A DNA stretch of 17,424 bases from CAYNYM01 sp049366815. GTDB lineage: Bacteria > Desulfobacterota > DSM-4660 > Desulfatiglandales > HGW-15. Position 1 is the first letter of the stretch, and every line of letters begins with the position of its first letter. Shown here piece after piece: positions 5,680 through 12,616 of the stretch. The stretch is taken from NCBI GenBank assembly GCA_049366815.1, contig JBMNCO010000058.1, positions 1 to 17,424 on the forward strand, in the 5' to 3' direction. Under the pieces are notes generated by a model that worked only from the letters and a program-made list of their open reading frames with translations, did no database searches and was not told the DNA's origin. Both the position numbers and the translations under genes were made by a program.

Positions 5680-7644
5680 TCAGGCCGGAGATGTCACCAT
5701 AAGGGAGAAGGCCTCCCTGTTCCCGTCGTTTCCGATCACTGCAACCAGATCATCCGGCAACAGGACAAAATCGGCATCGGGATTAGCCGTCAACTGCTCC
5801 CGCCTGACGACACCCACCACAGAGGCCCCTGTCCTTTTTCGTATTGCGCTCTCTCCTATGGACCTGTGGACAAGAGGGCTTTGCTGACTCAGACGGAACC
5901 ATTGCAGATCAAATTGCTGCTCGGCGTTTCGAAGTTGGGAAAGCATGCGATAATCCTCACCCTGGTCGTGTAAATGTGCGTAGACCTCCTGTCGAAGGGT
6001 ATCCGTGTACCGGTAAACCTCGGTCGGTGGAACCTGTAGACTGAGAAGTGACTGATGTGTCATTTCGAGGCCCGCCTCAAACTCCGGAATGACCACTTCC
6101 GAGACCCCGAGCTTTTTAAATAAATCGAATGAATCAGGTCCCGATGTCCTGGCTATTATCTCGAGTCGGTCATTCAGGCGCTTTGAATGAACGATGACGG
6201 ATCTTGCTTCGATAAATCCAGGCAGGGTCAAAATCAGCAGCCTGGCATCCTTTATCCCGGCCGCTTCGAGGACGATTTCCTGACCGGCATCGCCGTAAAT
6301 GACCGCCATTCCGGCATTCTTGGCCTGTTCAAACCGCCGATGGTCGAGTTCTATGATCACAAACGGCAGATTGAGCCGGTTCAGTACCTGCGCTATCTGA
6401 AAGCCTACCCGTCCGCCGCCGGCAATGACGACATGGTCTGTGAGCCCCGGCTCAGGGATATTTGACAATTCGAGCTTCTCATGGTGGAACCAGCGTTTTT
6501 TCAATGTGTATATCCTTGCCGTCTGACCCGAAACCAGGGGCGTGAGCACCATGGTGAAAATGGTCACGGTCAATATCAAAGAGTAAAGGTCGCTGCTGAT
6601 CGAGTCTGTGGACAAGCCCGCCCTTGCCAGGACGAATGAAAACTCGCCGATTTGAAAAAGACCCAGACCCACGGCCAGAGGTATGACATTGCGATAGTTG
6701 AAGAGGCGGGATAAGAATGCGAAAATAACGCCCTTGCCTATGCCGACCGTCAACATCAGAACAATAACCTGGCGGATATGCTCAACCAGGAATCCAGGGT
6801 CAAAGAGCATGCCAACCGAGGTAAAGAACAGCAGTCCGAAAAGATCCCGAAGCGGGATAATGTCACTCAGGGCCTGGTGTCCAAAGTCCGACTCGCTCAG
6901 GACCATTCCGGCGACAAAGGCTCCAAAGGCAAAAGAAAGCCCGACCTTGTGTGTCAGATAACCCACCCCCAGCCCGATGGCGGTGATGGCAAGCAGAAAG
7001 AGTTCCCTTGAACCCAGCTTGGCGATGTGGGCCATCAAACGCGGCAACAGCCTGGTTCCCAGCAGGATCATCCCGGTCAGAAACGCTGCCGCCTTAAAGG
7101 CTGCGAAACCAAGTGCAGGCAACCCCACACCCGGGTTGTTGAGCTGGGGAAGTATGATCATCATCGGGATCACGGCCAGGTCCTGGACGATGAGCATACC
7201 GATCATCACTTTGCTGGAAAGGGTCCCCATCCAACCCTGGTTCATCAGGGTTTTGAGAATCACCATGGTGCTGGAAAGGGATATCAGGGCGCCGAGCCAT
7301 AGGGACGCTTTCCAGTCCCATCCCATCAGGTGTCCGATGCCGAATCCGAGCCCTATCGTAAGGGCGATTTGAACAGGCGTTCCTATGAGAGCGATCTTTT
7401 TGACGGGTCTCAGATCCTTGAGGGAAAATTCAAGTCCCAGGGCAAACAGGAGAAGCGCAATCCCTATCTCGGCGAGCAATTCGATCTCGTGGATGTTAGA
7501 GACCGTAAGCCCGCCTGTGTAAGGTCCCAGAATAATCCCTGCGGCGATATATCCGAGGATCAAAGGTTGGCCGAGGCGTTGCAGCAGGAGACCGCATGAA
7601 AAGGAGACAACAATGAGAAGAATGATGTCAGTCGCAATGCCCAT
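5680..7644 (-). CDS. CPA2-family K+/H+ antiporter with TrkA-N and TrkA-C domains (KefB/YbaL-like)
   Basis: The 654-residue protein has a Na+/H+-exchanger membrane domain at about 5-375 with some 12 hydrophobic helices and the conserved helix motif VQDLAVIP (Q154-D155). This is followed by a cytosolic TrkA-N/RCK Rossmann domain beginning HVVIAGGGRVG (GGGRVG at 409-414, acidic IIELD after strand 2, YGD near 451). The last roughly 85 residues are TrkA-C-like. Such proteins exchange K+ or Na+ for protons at the inner membrane, gated by nucleotides or small ligands. I chose the ATG at 7644 (GGGAT site 7-11 bases upstream) rather than a GTG at 7698, since the membrane domain starts directly after it. 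It is flanked on both sides by repeats and is probably transcribed alone. Confidence 0.92.
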   Translation of the reverse strand: MGIATDIILLIVVSFSCGLLLQRLGQPLILGYIAAGIILGPYTGGLTVSNIHEIELLAEIGIALLLFALGLEFSLKDLRPVKKIALIGTPVQIALTIGLGFGIGHLMGWDWKASLWLGALISLSSTMVILKTLMNQGWMGTLSSKVMIGMLIVQDLAVIPMMIILPQLNNPGVGLPALGFAAFKAAAFLTGMILLGTRLLPRLMAHIAKLGSRELFLLAITAIGLGVGYLTHKVGLSFAFGAFVAGMVLSESDFGHQALSDIIPLRDLFGLLFFTSVGMLFDPGFLVEHIRQVIVLMLTVGIGKGVIFAFLSRLFNYRNVIPLAVGLGLFQIGEFSFVLARAGLSTDSISSDLYSLILTVTIFTMVLTPLVSGQTARIYTLKKRWFHHEKLELSNIPEPGLTDHVVIAGGGRVGFQIAQVLNRLNLPFVIIELDHRRFEQAKNAGMAVIYGDAGQEIVLEAAGIKDARLLILTLPGFIEARSVIVHSKRLNDRLEIIARTSGPDSFDLFKKLGVSEVVIPEFEAGLEMTHQSLLSLQVPPTEVYRYTDTLRQEVYAHLHDQGEDYRMLSQLRNAEQQFDLQWFRLSQQSPLVHRSIGESAIRKRTGASVVGVVRREQLTANPDADFVLLPDDLVAVIGNDGNREAFSLMVTSPA

Positions 7645-7750
7645 GAATTTATCCCGTTGAGCCGCAAACGGCTGCAAGAAGGACGCCCCCCGAGTCACCC
7701 GGGCTCAGGCCGGCTCTTTACCGGGGCACCCGGCGCCGGGCCAAAGGTAT

Positions 7751-8092
7751 GTAACCGTCCAGGTTGGTTAGGCTGTAGGCTGAAGGCTATTAGATTTCCA
7801 TCCAGAAATACATGATTTCTGGATGGTGCGGTCTGCTCTATCGGCATTCAGCACTCAGCCTCATGCCTTGTCTTTGCAAGGCTCTTGCTGACAGCTGACA
7901 GCTGACAGCTGATAGCTGATCGCTGATCGCTGATAGCTGACAGCTGATCGCTGTCATCGCGAATCCGGGAATGCCCATTTCCGGATGTGCATCAGCTGAT
8001 TCAAACGTTTTGAGTTTCGTATGATCACGCAGGTCCCTTCCTGCGACACCTCAAAGCCTAAGTGCCTACAGCCTTTCCAGCTGAGCAGTTAC
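7751..8092. mobile_element. MITE-like non-autonomous element, copy 1 (342 bp, 8-bp target duplication)
   Basis: The element starts GTAAC and ends GTTAC. It is flanked on both sides by the perfect direct repeat AAAGGTAT (7743-7750 and 8093-8100). The ends form an imperfect inverted repeat of about 30 bases that includes AGGCTGTAGGC (inverted near 8068-8078). Inside are a 12-bp perfect hairpin (7798-7826, arms CCATCCAGAAAT and ATTTCTGGATGG) and a 7-bp tandem array. It encodes no protein. A near-identical element at 10206-10625 differs in length by 78 bases, of which 77 are the 11 extra tandem units. Confidence 0.8.
7887..7956. repeat. 7-bp tandem array in MITE copy 1, 10 units
   Basis: Ten units of GCTGACA, GCTGATA or GCTGATC and a final GCTGTCA run without a gap. 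The seventh base and the C/T at position 6 vary; the GCTGA core holds. As the period is not a multiple of three in every frame, open reading frames across it give Ser-Ala-Ile-Ser-like junk. Confidence 0.9.
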
Positions 8093-8100
8093 AAAGGTAT

Positions 8101-8407
8101 TACTTCAAATTTATCGTCTAGGCAAGTGGCTGGTGAGGGCCGAATCTTTGGGCCTGGTGAACTCATGTGTTCCGCTGTTCGATATGTCCACTGTTTTAGG
8201 GGTAGAGTCCATGGCGGGGATAGGTTGATCGTCCTGGACGTGGACCGGCATCGCAAGGACGGATTTTGACCCACCGCCGGAAGCAGGCGTTTGCCGGTTC
8301 CGGTCGCAGGCGCGATGCTGTAAAAGAGGCATTCCGGTCTAGACCGAGGGACTTCACCGAAACGCCTCCTGCTTTAGGTGAGCGAAAGCACAGTGGGACC
8401 CCGGCCG
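8101..8407. other. 307-base stretch without a recognised gene
   Basis: This lies between the MITE-like element and the peroxiredoxin stop codon. Short open frames exist on both strands but resemble no family I know and lack good start sites. A 12-bp palindrome CGGTCTAGACCG sits at 8335-8346, and TGCTTT/AAAGCA arms lie about 8371-8391. Either could end the peroxiredoxin transcript, though no strong T-run follows. The 8-bp target duplication shows the MITE inserted at its border. Confidence 0.4.
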
Positions 8408-9130
8408 TTAGTCAAAGGCCATTTCCGTCTTCCAGACCTCCCATACCTTCCCGACCAGGTCCGGGCCGGGTTTCAGGGTCATCTTTCCGGGTCTCCAGCC
8501 CGAAGGCGTGGCCTCCGCCCCCCCGGTGTTACGGACCTGTTGGAAGGCCTGAATCTGTCTCAGGGATTCCGCCACATTGCGCCCTACCGGAGGGGTCAGG
8601 ACTTCGTATCCCTGGATCACTCCATCGGGGTCGATGATGAATCTTCCTCTGGTTTCCACCCCCGCCTGGTCGTCATAAACACCGAAAATGGTTCCCACCT
8701 TGCCGCCGGCGTCCGAGAGCATGGGAAAAGGCACACCCCCTTTGACCATCTTGGACAGTTCCACATCGTTCCACATCTTGTGGACAAAGACACTGTCAAT
8801 GCTCATGGAAAGGACCTGCACACCAAGTTTCTGAAACTCAGGGTATTTTTCAGCAACTGCTGAAATTTCGGTCGCTCAAACAAAGGTGAAATCTCCGGGA
8901 TAAAAGCACAAAACAACCCATTTCCCCAGATATTCAGAGAGCTTTACGTTGACAAACTTTCCTTCGAGATATGCTGGGGCCACAAAGTCCGGGGCCTTTC
9001 TTCCGATCATCACCATGGATTTCGCCTCCTTTATAACGGTGTCAGTAGGTTCTTGTTCAGTGTTTGTTTCCATTTCACCGACAGGACCGCCTGTCGGCCG
9101 GGCACAGCCCGCTTTGAATTCTTCCGGCAT
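8408..9130 (-). CDS. Selenocysteine-containing peroxiredoxin (UGA at codon 85)
   Basis: The frame is interrupted only by TGA at 8878-8876. Both sides are one AhpC/Prx1-type peroxiredoxin, reading ...CFYPGDFTFV-U85-ATEISAVAEKYPEF... The UGA falls exactly at the peroxidatic cysteine of the P-x3-T-x2-C motif (P78, T82, U85). A SECIS-like hairpin starts 10 bases after the UGA. Read through, the protein is 240 residues, a normal length plus a roughly 40-residue N-terminal extension. RGRFIIDPDG (161-170) is the conserved arginine region. The usual C-terminal resolving cysteine (VCP) is Thr208 (EATPSGW), leaving only C9 and C75, so it may act as a 1-Cys-type enzyme or use C9. It reduces H2O2 or organic peroxides. 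The start is fixed by AAAGGAGG eight bases before the ATG. A gene finder would split it into two fragments. Confidence 0.9.
8848..8865 (-). promoter_or_regulatory. SECIS-like hairpin for UGA-Sec decoding
   Basis: On the minus strand TTTCAGCA-GT-TGCTGAAA is a perfect 8-bp stem whose apical loop contains GU, as bacterial SelB-binding SECIS loops do. It begins 10 bases after the UGA, and GU is at +19/+20. This matches the geometry known for E. coli fdhF (roughly 11 bases, then a short stem-loop with apical GU). It lies inside the coding sequence (residues about 89-95). Confidence 0.75.
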
Positions 9131-9164
9131 AAGCTACCTCCTTTCATGTGACATAAGATCCGAC

Positions 9165-9218
9165 GTAACACTTTTGGCTCTTGAAAATTATCCCATCACG
9201 GAGGGGCCATGGGAATCT
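9165..9218 (+). repeat. Mosaic of repeats B and C (C copy 2)
   Basis: The first 26 bases (GTAACACTTT, then TTGAAAA) match the end of the hairpin repeat at 5447 at 23 of 26. From 9183 to 9218 the sequence matches 3343-3378 at 35 of 36. The two repeat families thus overlap here. It lies 35 bases upstream of the peroxiredoxin start and may hold its promoter, which I could not identify. Confidence 0.75.
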
Positions 9219-9415
9219 CTTTTCAAAAACGAAAAAATCGGTGCCGGGGTGTCCGCATGGTCACCGGGCTTCGGGCGGACGGAGCACCACCGGGGAGACA
9301 CCATGAAAATCAAGGCCTGACAGCACCTGACATGGACCCGCCGTCCGCCTAGGCTGCCCCGGCCATCTTAGTCTTTTCCATGGCCCTTCGTTTTTGAAAA
9401 GAGACTCCCATGGCC
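9205..9415. other. 211-bp nested foldback element
   Basis: Outer arms 9205-9233 and 9387-9415 are inverted copies of each other at 28 of 29 bases (GGCCATGGGAATCTC at the outer end). Inside, GCCGGGG (9243-9249) pairs with CCCCGGC (9357-9363), and GGCGGACGG (9274-9282) pairs with CCGTCCGCC (9341-9349). All three pairings nest in register, so a transcript from either strand would fold into one long, interrupted hairpin. No protein is encoded. It may be a MITE-like pair of repeat C or a structured RNA. Confidence 0.65.
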
Positions 9416-9475
9416 GCAATTGCCGGGCTCTTTCAGAGGGATAAACTCATACGATCTGACGAATAGCTTGTTCTT

Positions 9476-9584
9476 CCCACCCGGAAATAGTTCATTTCTG
9501 GATGGAGCGGTCGGCTGTCAGCGTTCAGCACTCAGCCTCATGCCTTGTCTTTGTAGAACTCTTGCTGATACCTGATCGCTGAAG
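9476..9584. repeat. Truncated third copy of the MITE-like element
   Basis: It matches the left-central part of the full copies: the CCxxCxGAAAT...ATTTCTGGATGG hairpin, then GCGTTCAGCACTCAGCCTCA and the start of the 7-bp array. Only three array units remain (GCTGATA, CCTGATC, GCTGAAG). Neither terminal inverted repeat is present, so it is an older, decayed copy. Confidence 0.75.
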
Positions 9585-9620
9585 GCCGTTCGCACGACCG
9601 TGATCCTGAAGCCCTTTGAT

Positions 9621-10133
9621 CTAGGACATGCTCAAATTTTCTTTGAGGTTCTCATAATGCTGCTTCATGTCGGCCATCAGCTTATCCAGTTCCTGTTTGG
9701 CCTTTACCCAGGCGTCGCCGCTGGCCCCTTTCAGTTCTTCCATCTTTGCCGCAACGGCCTCTTTTTTATCAGCCAATGCCGCTAATTGCCCCTTGAATTT
9801 TTCCTTGGCCTCGCCGCCCAGAGTTTCCGCCTTGGCAGTAAGGTCATCGATCTGACCGTCGAATTTCCCCAGTTGTTCCTTCGTTTCAGTCATGTAGGCG
9901 TCAATCTTGTCCTTGGTCCAGTCAACCGCGGATGCCATCTTTTCCTTGGCGGCCTCCGTGGCGGCACCTGTCGCCTCTTGCGCTTTTTCGCCCATCTCCT
10001 TGGCGGACTCCGTGGCCTCCTGGGCCTTGCTGCCGATTTCCTTGGCGGCTTCCTCCGCCTTTTCTCCGCAACCCACCAGTAGTGCCAGCCCCAGCAGGAG
10101 TGCCAGGAGAGGCATAGCTTTCAATCGTTTCAT
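9621..10133 (-). CDS. LEA-like/apolipoprotein-like helical lipoprotein
   Basis: The 170-residue protein starts with a lipoprotein signal peptide (MKRLKAMPLLALLLGLALLV, lipobox LVGC, acylated Cys22). The rest is almost all Ala, Lys, Glu, Gln and Met, with about 11-residue repeats such as AKEIGSKAQEATESAKEMGE and no prolines. It is therefore predicted to be one long amphipathic helix or coiled coil. The composition resembles late-embryogenesis-abundant and apolipoprotein-type proteins, linked to membrane or desiccation/osmotic protection; a precise function is not known. GAGGAGG lies seven bases before the ATG. It stands alone between repeat-rich gaps. A periplasmic, membrane-anchored location is the firm part of the call. 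Confidence 0.75.
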   Translation of the reverse strand: MKRLKAMPLLALLLGLALLVGCGEKAEEAAKEIGSKAQEATESAKEMGEKAQEATGAATEAAKEKMASAVDWTKDKIDAYMTETKEQLGKFDGQIDDLTAKAETLGGEAKEKFKGQLAALADKKEAVAAKMEELKGASGDAWVKAKQELDKLMADMKQHYENLKENLSMS

Positions 10134-10152
10134 TGTCGAACCTCCTCTTTTA

Positions 10153-10198
10153 GTATGAATTTGGCCCTTTCGAATTTTTCAAAGGGCTGAAATGTTAC
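10153..10198 (+). repeat. Hairpin repeat B, short form (46 bp)
   Basis: GGCCCTTT and AAAGGGCT arms pair around CGAATTTTTC. It is the same element as 5447-5524 in inverse orientation, without that copy's internal 32 bases. It lies 20 bases upstream of the lipoprotein gene and next to the left end of MITE copy 2, so it may carry part of that gene's promoter. Confidence 0.75.
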
Positions 10199-10205
10199 CT
10201 CTTTT

Positions 10206-10625
10206 GTAACTTTTCAGGTTGGTTAGGCTGTAGGCTGAAGGCTATTAGATTGCCATCCAGAAATACATGATTTCCGGATGGTGCGGTCTGCTCTATCGGC
10301 ATTCAGCACTCAGCCTCATGCCCAGTCTTTGCAAAGCCTTTGCTGACAGCCGACAGCCGATAGCTGACAGCTGATCACTGACAGCCGACAGCCGATAGCT
10401 GACAGCTGACAGCTGATAGCTGACAGCTGAACGCTGACAGCCGATAGCTGAACGCTGATCGCTGATCGCTGATACCTGATCGCTGTCATCGCGAATCCGG
10501 GAAGGCCCATTTCCGGATGTGCATCAGCCGATTCAAACGCTCTGAGTTCCCTGTGATCACGCAGGTTCCCTTCCTGCGACACCTCACAGCCTAAATGCCT
10601 ACAGCCTATCTAGCTGAGTAGTTAC
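10206..10625. mobile_element. MITE-like element, copy 2 (420 bp)
   Basis: It has the same ends (GTAAC...GTTAC) and about 30-base imperfect inverted termini: TTTGTAACT, TCAG and TAGGCTGTAGGC recur in order on both ends. The body is nearly identical to 7751-8092 except for the longer 7-bp array. The flanking 8 bases (CCTCTTTT and AAATAATA) do not match, so no target duplication remains here. There is no transposase, so it would have relied on an enzyme encoded elsewhere. Confidence 0.78.
10342..10488. repeat. 7-bp tandem array in MITE copy 2, 21 units
   Basis: Twenty-one contiguous 7-base units (147 bases) with core GCTGA or GCCGA, and ACA, ATA, ATC or AAC endings. The last unit is GCTGTCA, as in copy 1. 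Some higher-order order is visible (GCTGACA-GCCGACA-GCCGATA-type trios repeat), pointing to slippage duplication of blocks. Confidence 0.9.
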
Positions 10626-10640
10626 AAATAATATATTATT

Positions 10641-10658
10641 TTGTCAGTGCAATGACAA
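10641..10658 (-). terminator. Hairpin directly after the DUF4332 stop codon
   Basis: Arms TTGTCA and TGACAA pair around a 6-base loop, immediately 3' of the stop at 10661-10659. The sequence beyond is very A/T-rich, including the 16-bp palindrome AAATAATATATTATTT at 10626-10641, but no clean T-run follows on the minus strand. It is a weak terminator candidate. Confidence 0.35.
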
Positions 10659-11069
10659 TTAATATTCAAGCATCCGTGGAAGCGATTTTGCCTGCGCAAC
10701 CCACCCGGATACTTCGGATTCAGAGGGAACCCTGCGGGTGAGTTTCTTGTTTTCGTTCAACTCGGCCATGGCCTTCGTAAGGTTCGCGGCATTCCGTCGC
10801 GCCAGCTCGGGAACCGTATCGACACCTGCGGCCTCGAGTAACTCGGCAAACTCGGCTCCAACACCCTTGATACGGAAGAGATCCACCATATTGGCAAATT
10901 TAAGCACCTGCGCCTCTGTAAGACCTGAATTTTCTGCGAGATCCTTCCTGTCCTTGGCTGTGCGGCATTTGGTCAGCAGCGCGTCGGTGTCTTTGATCCC
11001 TGCCGCACGTAATTTTTCTCCCGTGACGGCACCAATGCCCTCAACCTCTTCGATTTTGTAGTTAGCCAT
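10659..11069 (-). CDS. DUF4332 helix-hairpin-helix protein
   Basis: The 136-residue soluble protein matches DUF4332 in order: an N-terminal helix-hairpin-helix IEEVEGIGAVTGEKLRAAGI, a middle helical stretch (LAENSGLTEAQVLKFANMVD), and a second hairpin IKGVGAEFAELLEAAGVDTV followed by ELARRNAANL. The two GIG/GVG hairpins resemble those that bind DNA backbone non-specifically in RuvA or RadA-type proteins. DUF4332 itself has no established function. The start is set by AGGAG eight bases before the ATG. It is the last gene of the envelope cluster before the repeats and has a small hairpin after its stop. Confidence 0.85.
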   Translation of the reverse strand: MANYKIEEVEGIGAVTGEKLRAAGIKDTDALLTKCRTAKDRKDLAENSGLTEAQVLKFANMVDLFRIKGVGAEFAELLEAAGVDTVPELARRNAANLTKAMAELNENKKLTRRVPSESEVSGWVAQAKSLPRMLEY

Positions 11070-11187
11070 GATAATTCTCCTGTCTTTACCCTGATATGAT
11101 TTTTAGGATTGTCGTTTCAGTGCCTCTTATCGATGACGGCCCGCCCTCACAAAGGTCGGCTGTATGTCCACACTGAAGTGTGCATTC

Positions 11188-12009
11188 TCAGGCAGGCGCC
11201 AATCCGACCATTTGTTCCATGCGGCGGGTCACCTCCGGGGTCAGGCCCAGACCCGAAGAGAGTTTCTCGAGATAGACCTTTTCAGCCGGGGTGTCCACCT
11301 CGATGGCCATGAGAGACGCGGCGTAGACCTGGGCTGCCAGCTCGGGCCGTCCCTTGACCTCTGAAATCAAGGTCTCGGTTTCCATGGGCTTCTGCATCTG
11401 CGTCAGGACGTACCGCTGATCCTCTGCATCGGCACCGACCTCCTGAAGCTTTCCGACAATCCGCTGAATCTCTTGTTGGTCGATCCGGCCGTCTGCCTTG
11501 GCCGCGTTGATCATCGCCTTGAGAATAAGTTCCGTCTGCTGTTCCAGCTCGCGCCGGTCGGATGCGCTCTGGGGCTCCAGTAACCCCAAGGGCACTTGGC
11601 CCGTGCTCTGGCCGGTGCCTTGAAGGGCCTTAAAGGCCATGGCTCCGAGAAGGGCCATCACCCCTCCGCCAAGGGCCCCCCCCACCGATTTGCCCCGACC
11701 ACCAAGGAGTGCACCGGCCAGCGCCCCCAGGCCCCCGAGGGCGAGGTTTTGTTTGCCGCCCGCCGCGCGTCCGGCCTGGTTCAGTACGTCTCCGAGCATG
11801 CCGCCCAGACCCCCGCCACCACCCCCACCCAGCGCACCGGAAAGAAGGCCCCCCAACCCGCCGCCGCCGCTCCGCTCCCCGCCGAGCATGCCGCCCAGGC
11901 TCTCCAGGAGCCCCCCGCTGCGGCCGCCGAAAGCGTTCTCCATGCGCCGGCCGGACGAAGGCGCCATGCCGGATTGCATCATGGCCCCCAGTAAATCGCT
12001 GATGCCCAT
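11188..12009 (-). CDS. DUF533/TerB-like protein (YebE-like) with Gly-rich N-terminus
   Basis: The 273-residue protein has a very Gly- and Leu-rich N-terminal half (about 15-125, many GGLGG and GGML units) with a hydrophobic stretch near 88-128 that may enter the membrane. A C-terminal helical domain follows (about 150-270) with the TerB/DUF533 signature AAKADGRIDQQEIQRI and a later DTPAEKVYLEKLSSGLGL. E. coli YebE is the best-known relative and is envelope-stress induced; its biochemical role is unknown. GGAGG lies eight bases before the ATG. The high GC of the Gly-rich part opens long false frames on the other strand. A CACACT/AGTGTG hairpin lies just after the stop (11169-11182). Confidence 0.85.
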   Translation of the reverse strand: MGISDLLGAMMQSGMAPSSGRRMENAFGGRSGGLLESLGGMLGGERSGGGGLGGLLSGALGGGGGGGLGGMLGDVLNQAGRAAGGKQNLALGGLGALAGALLGGRGKSVGGALGGGVMALLGAMAFKALQGTGQSTGQVPLGLLEPQSASDRRELEQQTELILKAMINAAKADGRIDQQEIQRIVGKLQEVGADAEDQRYVLTQMQKPMETETLISEVKGRPELAAQVYAASLMAIEVDTPAEKVYLEKLSSGLGLTPEVTRRMEQMVGLAPA

Positions 12010-12042
12010 TTCTTCACCCTCCTGTGTGTTTTGATGTTATAT

Positions 12043-12062
12043 GGCCACCCCTTCGGGCGGCC
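12043..12062 (-). terminator. GC-rich hairpin after the kbp-like gene
   Basis: GGCC-A-CCC pairs with GGG-C-GGCC around CTTC, giving a compact 7-bp stem with one mismatch between the kbp-like stop and the DUF533 start. No T-run follows, so it may be an attenuating or mRNA-stabilising hairpin and not a full terminator. Confidence 0.3.
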
Positions 12063-12102
12063 TCGGCCTCAGGATACGGCCCCGGAAACGGTCTGTGTTA
12101 TC

Positions 12103-12534
12103 CTAGTCTAGAGGAATGCGGATCTTCTGGCCTGGATAAATGAGGTTCGGATCCTTGATGACCTCCCGGTTGGCCTCGAAAATCCTGGGATAGTCGTTCG
12201 CCTTTCCATAGAATTGTTTGGCAACGGCGGACAGGGTGTCTCCCTTTTTGATGATGTAATATTCAACCTTGTCCTTGACCGGCGGGGCCTGCAGGGCATC
12301 GATATTGACATCGGTCACTCCCCGCACATTGCCTGCCAGGAGGACCGCCTTCTCCATGGCCTCCGCGCTGGCCGCCTGACCCGACAGGGAGACCTTGCCT
12401 TTGTTGAAATCAACCCCCAGCCCGGCGATGCCCAGGTTGCTCGCTTCGATGTGTTTCTTGATGTTTTCAGCCGCCTCTTCGTCCCGGTTGAACAATTTGT
12501 TGCCTATGTCTTTTACAAAATCAAACAGTCCCAT
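12103..12534 (-). CDS. kbp: BON-LysM protein, Kbp/YgaU-like
   Basis: The 143-residue protein aligns by eye along its whole length with E. coli Kbp (YgaU, 149 residues). It starts MGLFDFVKDIGNKLF, has a BON domain at about 20-82 (VDFNKGKVSLSGQA...NVRGVTDVNIDA), then a LysM domain at about 91-141 (YYIIKKGDTLSAVAKQFYGK ... IYPGQKIRIPLD). Kbp binds K+ and changes conformation; it is induced by osmotic stress and has no signal peptide, as here. GGGAGG precedes the ATG by eight bases. It sits between htpX and the DUF533 gene, in keeping with an envelope/osmotic stress operon. The K+ link also fits the K+/H+ antiporter and the channel-like gene in this window, though that is inference. Confidence 0.9.
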   Translation of the reverse strand: MGLFDFVKDIGNKLFNRDEEAAENIKKHIEASNLGIAGLGVDFNKGKVSLSGQAASAEAMEKAVLLAGNVRGVTDVNIDALQAPPVKDKVEYYIIKKGDTLSAVAKQFYGKANDYPRIFEANREVIKDPNLIYPGQKIRIPLD

Positions 12535-12593
12535 AATGGTGTCCTCCCTTTGTTTTTATGTTTTTGTCGTGTGTCTACGCACAGTCCTCTCTT

Positions 12594-12613
12594 GTTTCGT
12601 GGATCCACGAAAC
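12594..12613. repeat. Perfect 20-bp palindrome after htpX
   Basis: GTTTCGTGGATCCACGAAAC is its own reverse complement. It begins 3 bases after the htpX stop and ends 59 bases before the kbp-like start. It could be an operator for kbp or a hairpin ending htpX; no T-run follows on the minus strand. Confidence 0.6.
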
Positions 12614-12616
12614 GGT

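Noticed and set aside
7887..7956. Short direct repeats as a CRISPR array
   Set aside because: The 7-base units abut each other with no spacers, and no cas genes are present.
8270..8300. CCGGAAGCAGGC as an SRP RNA-like motif
   Set aside because: The rest of the SRP RNA domain (GGUGCUGUUUACC, GGUCAGG, AAGGCAG) is absent.
8876..9130. Peroxiredoxin as a nonsense-mutated pseudogene
   Set aside because: The stop is exactly at the catalytic position, the frame after it is intact and conserved, and a SECIS-like hairpin follows.
10316..10582. 88-codon minus-strand frame with Ser-Ala-Ile-Ser-type repeats
   Set aside because: It is a translation of the 7-bp tandem array in MITE copy 2, with no ribosome binding site or family.
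11596..12034. Pro/Arg-rich plus-strand frames of over 130 codons
   Set aside because: They are shadows of the Gly-rich DUF533 gene on the other strand.
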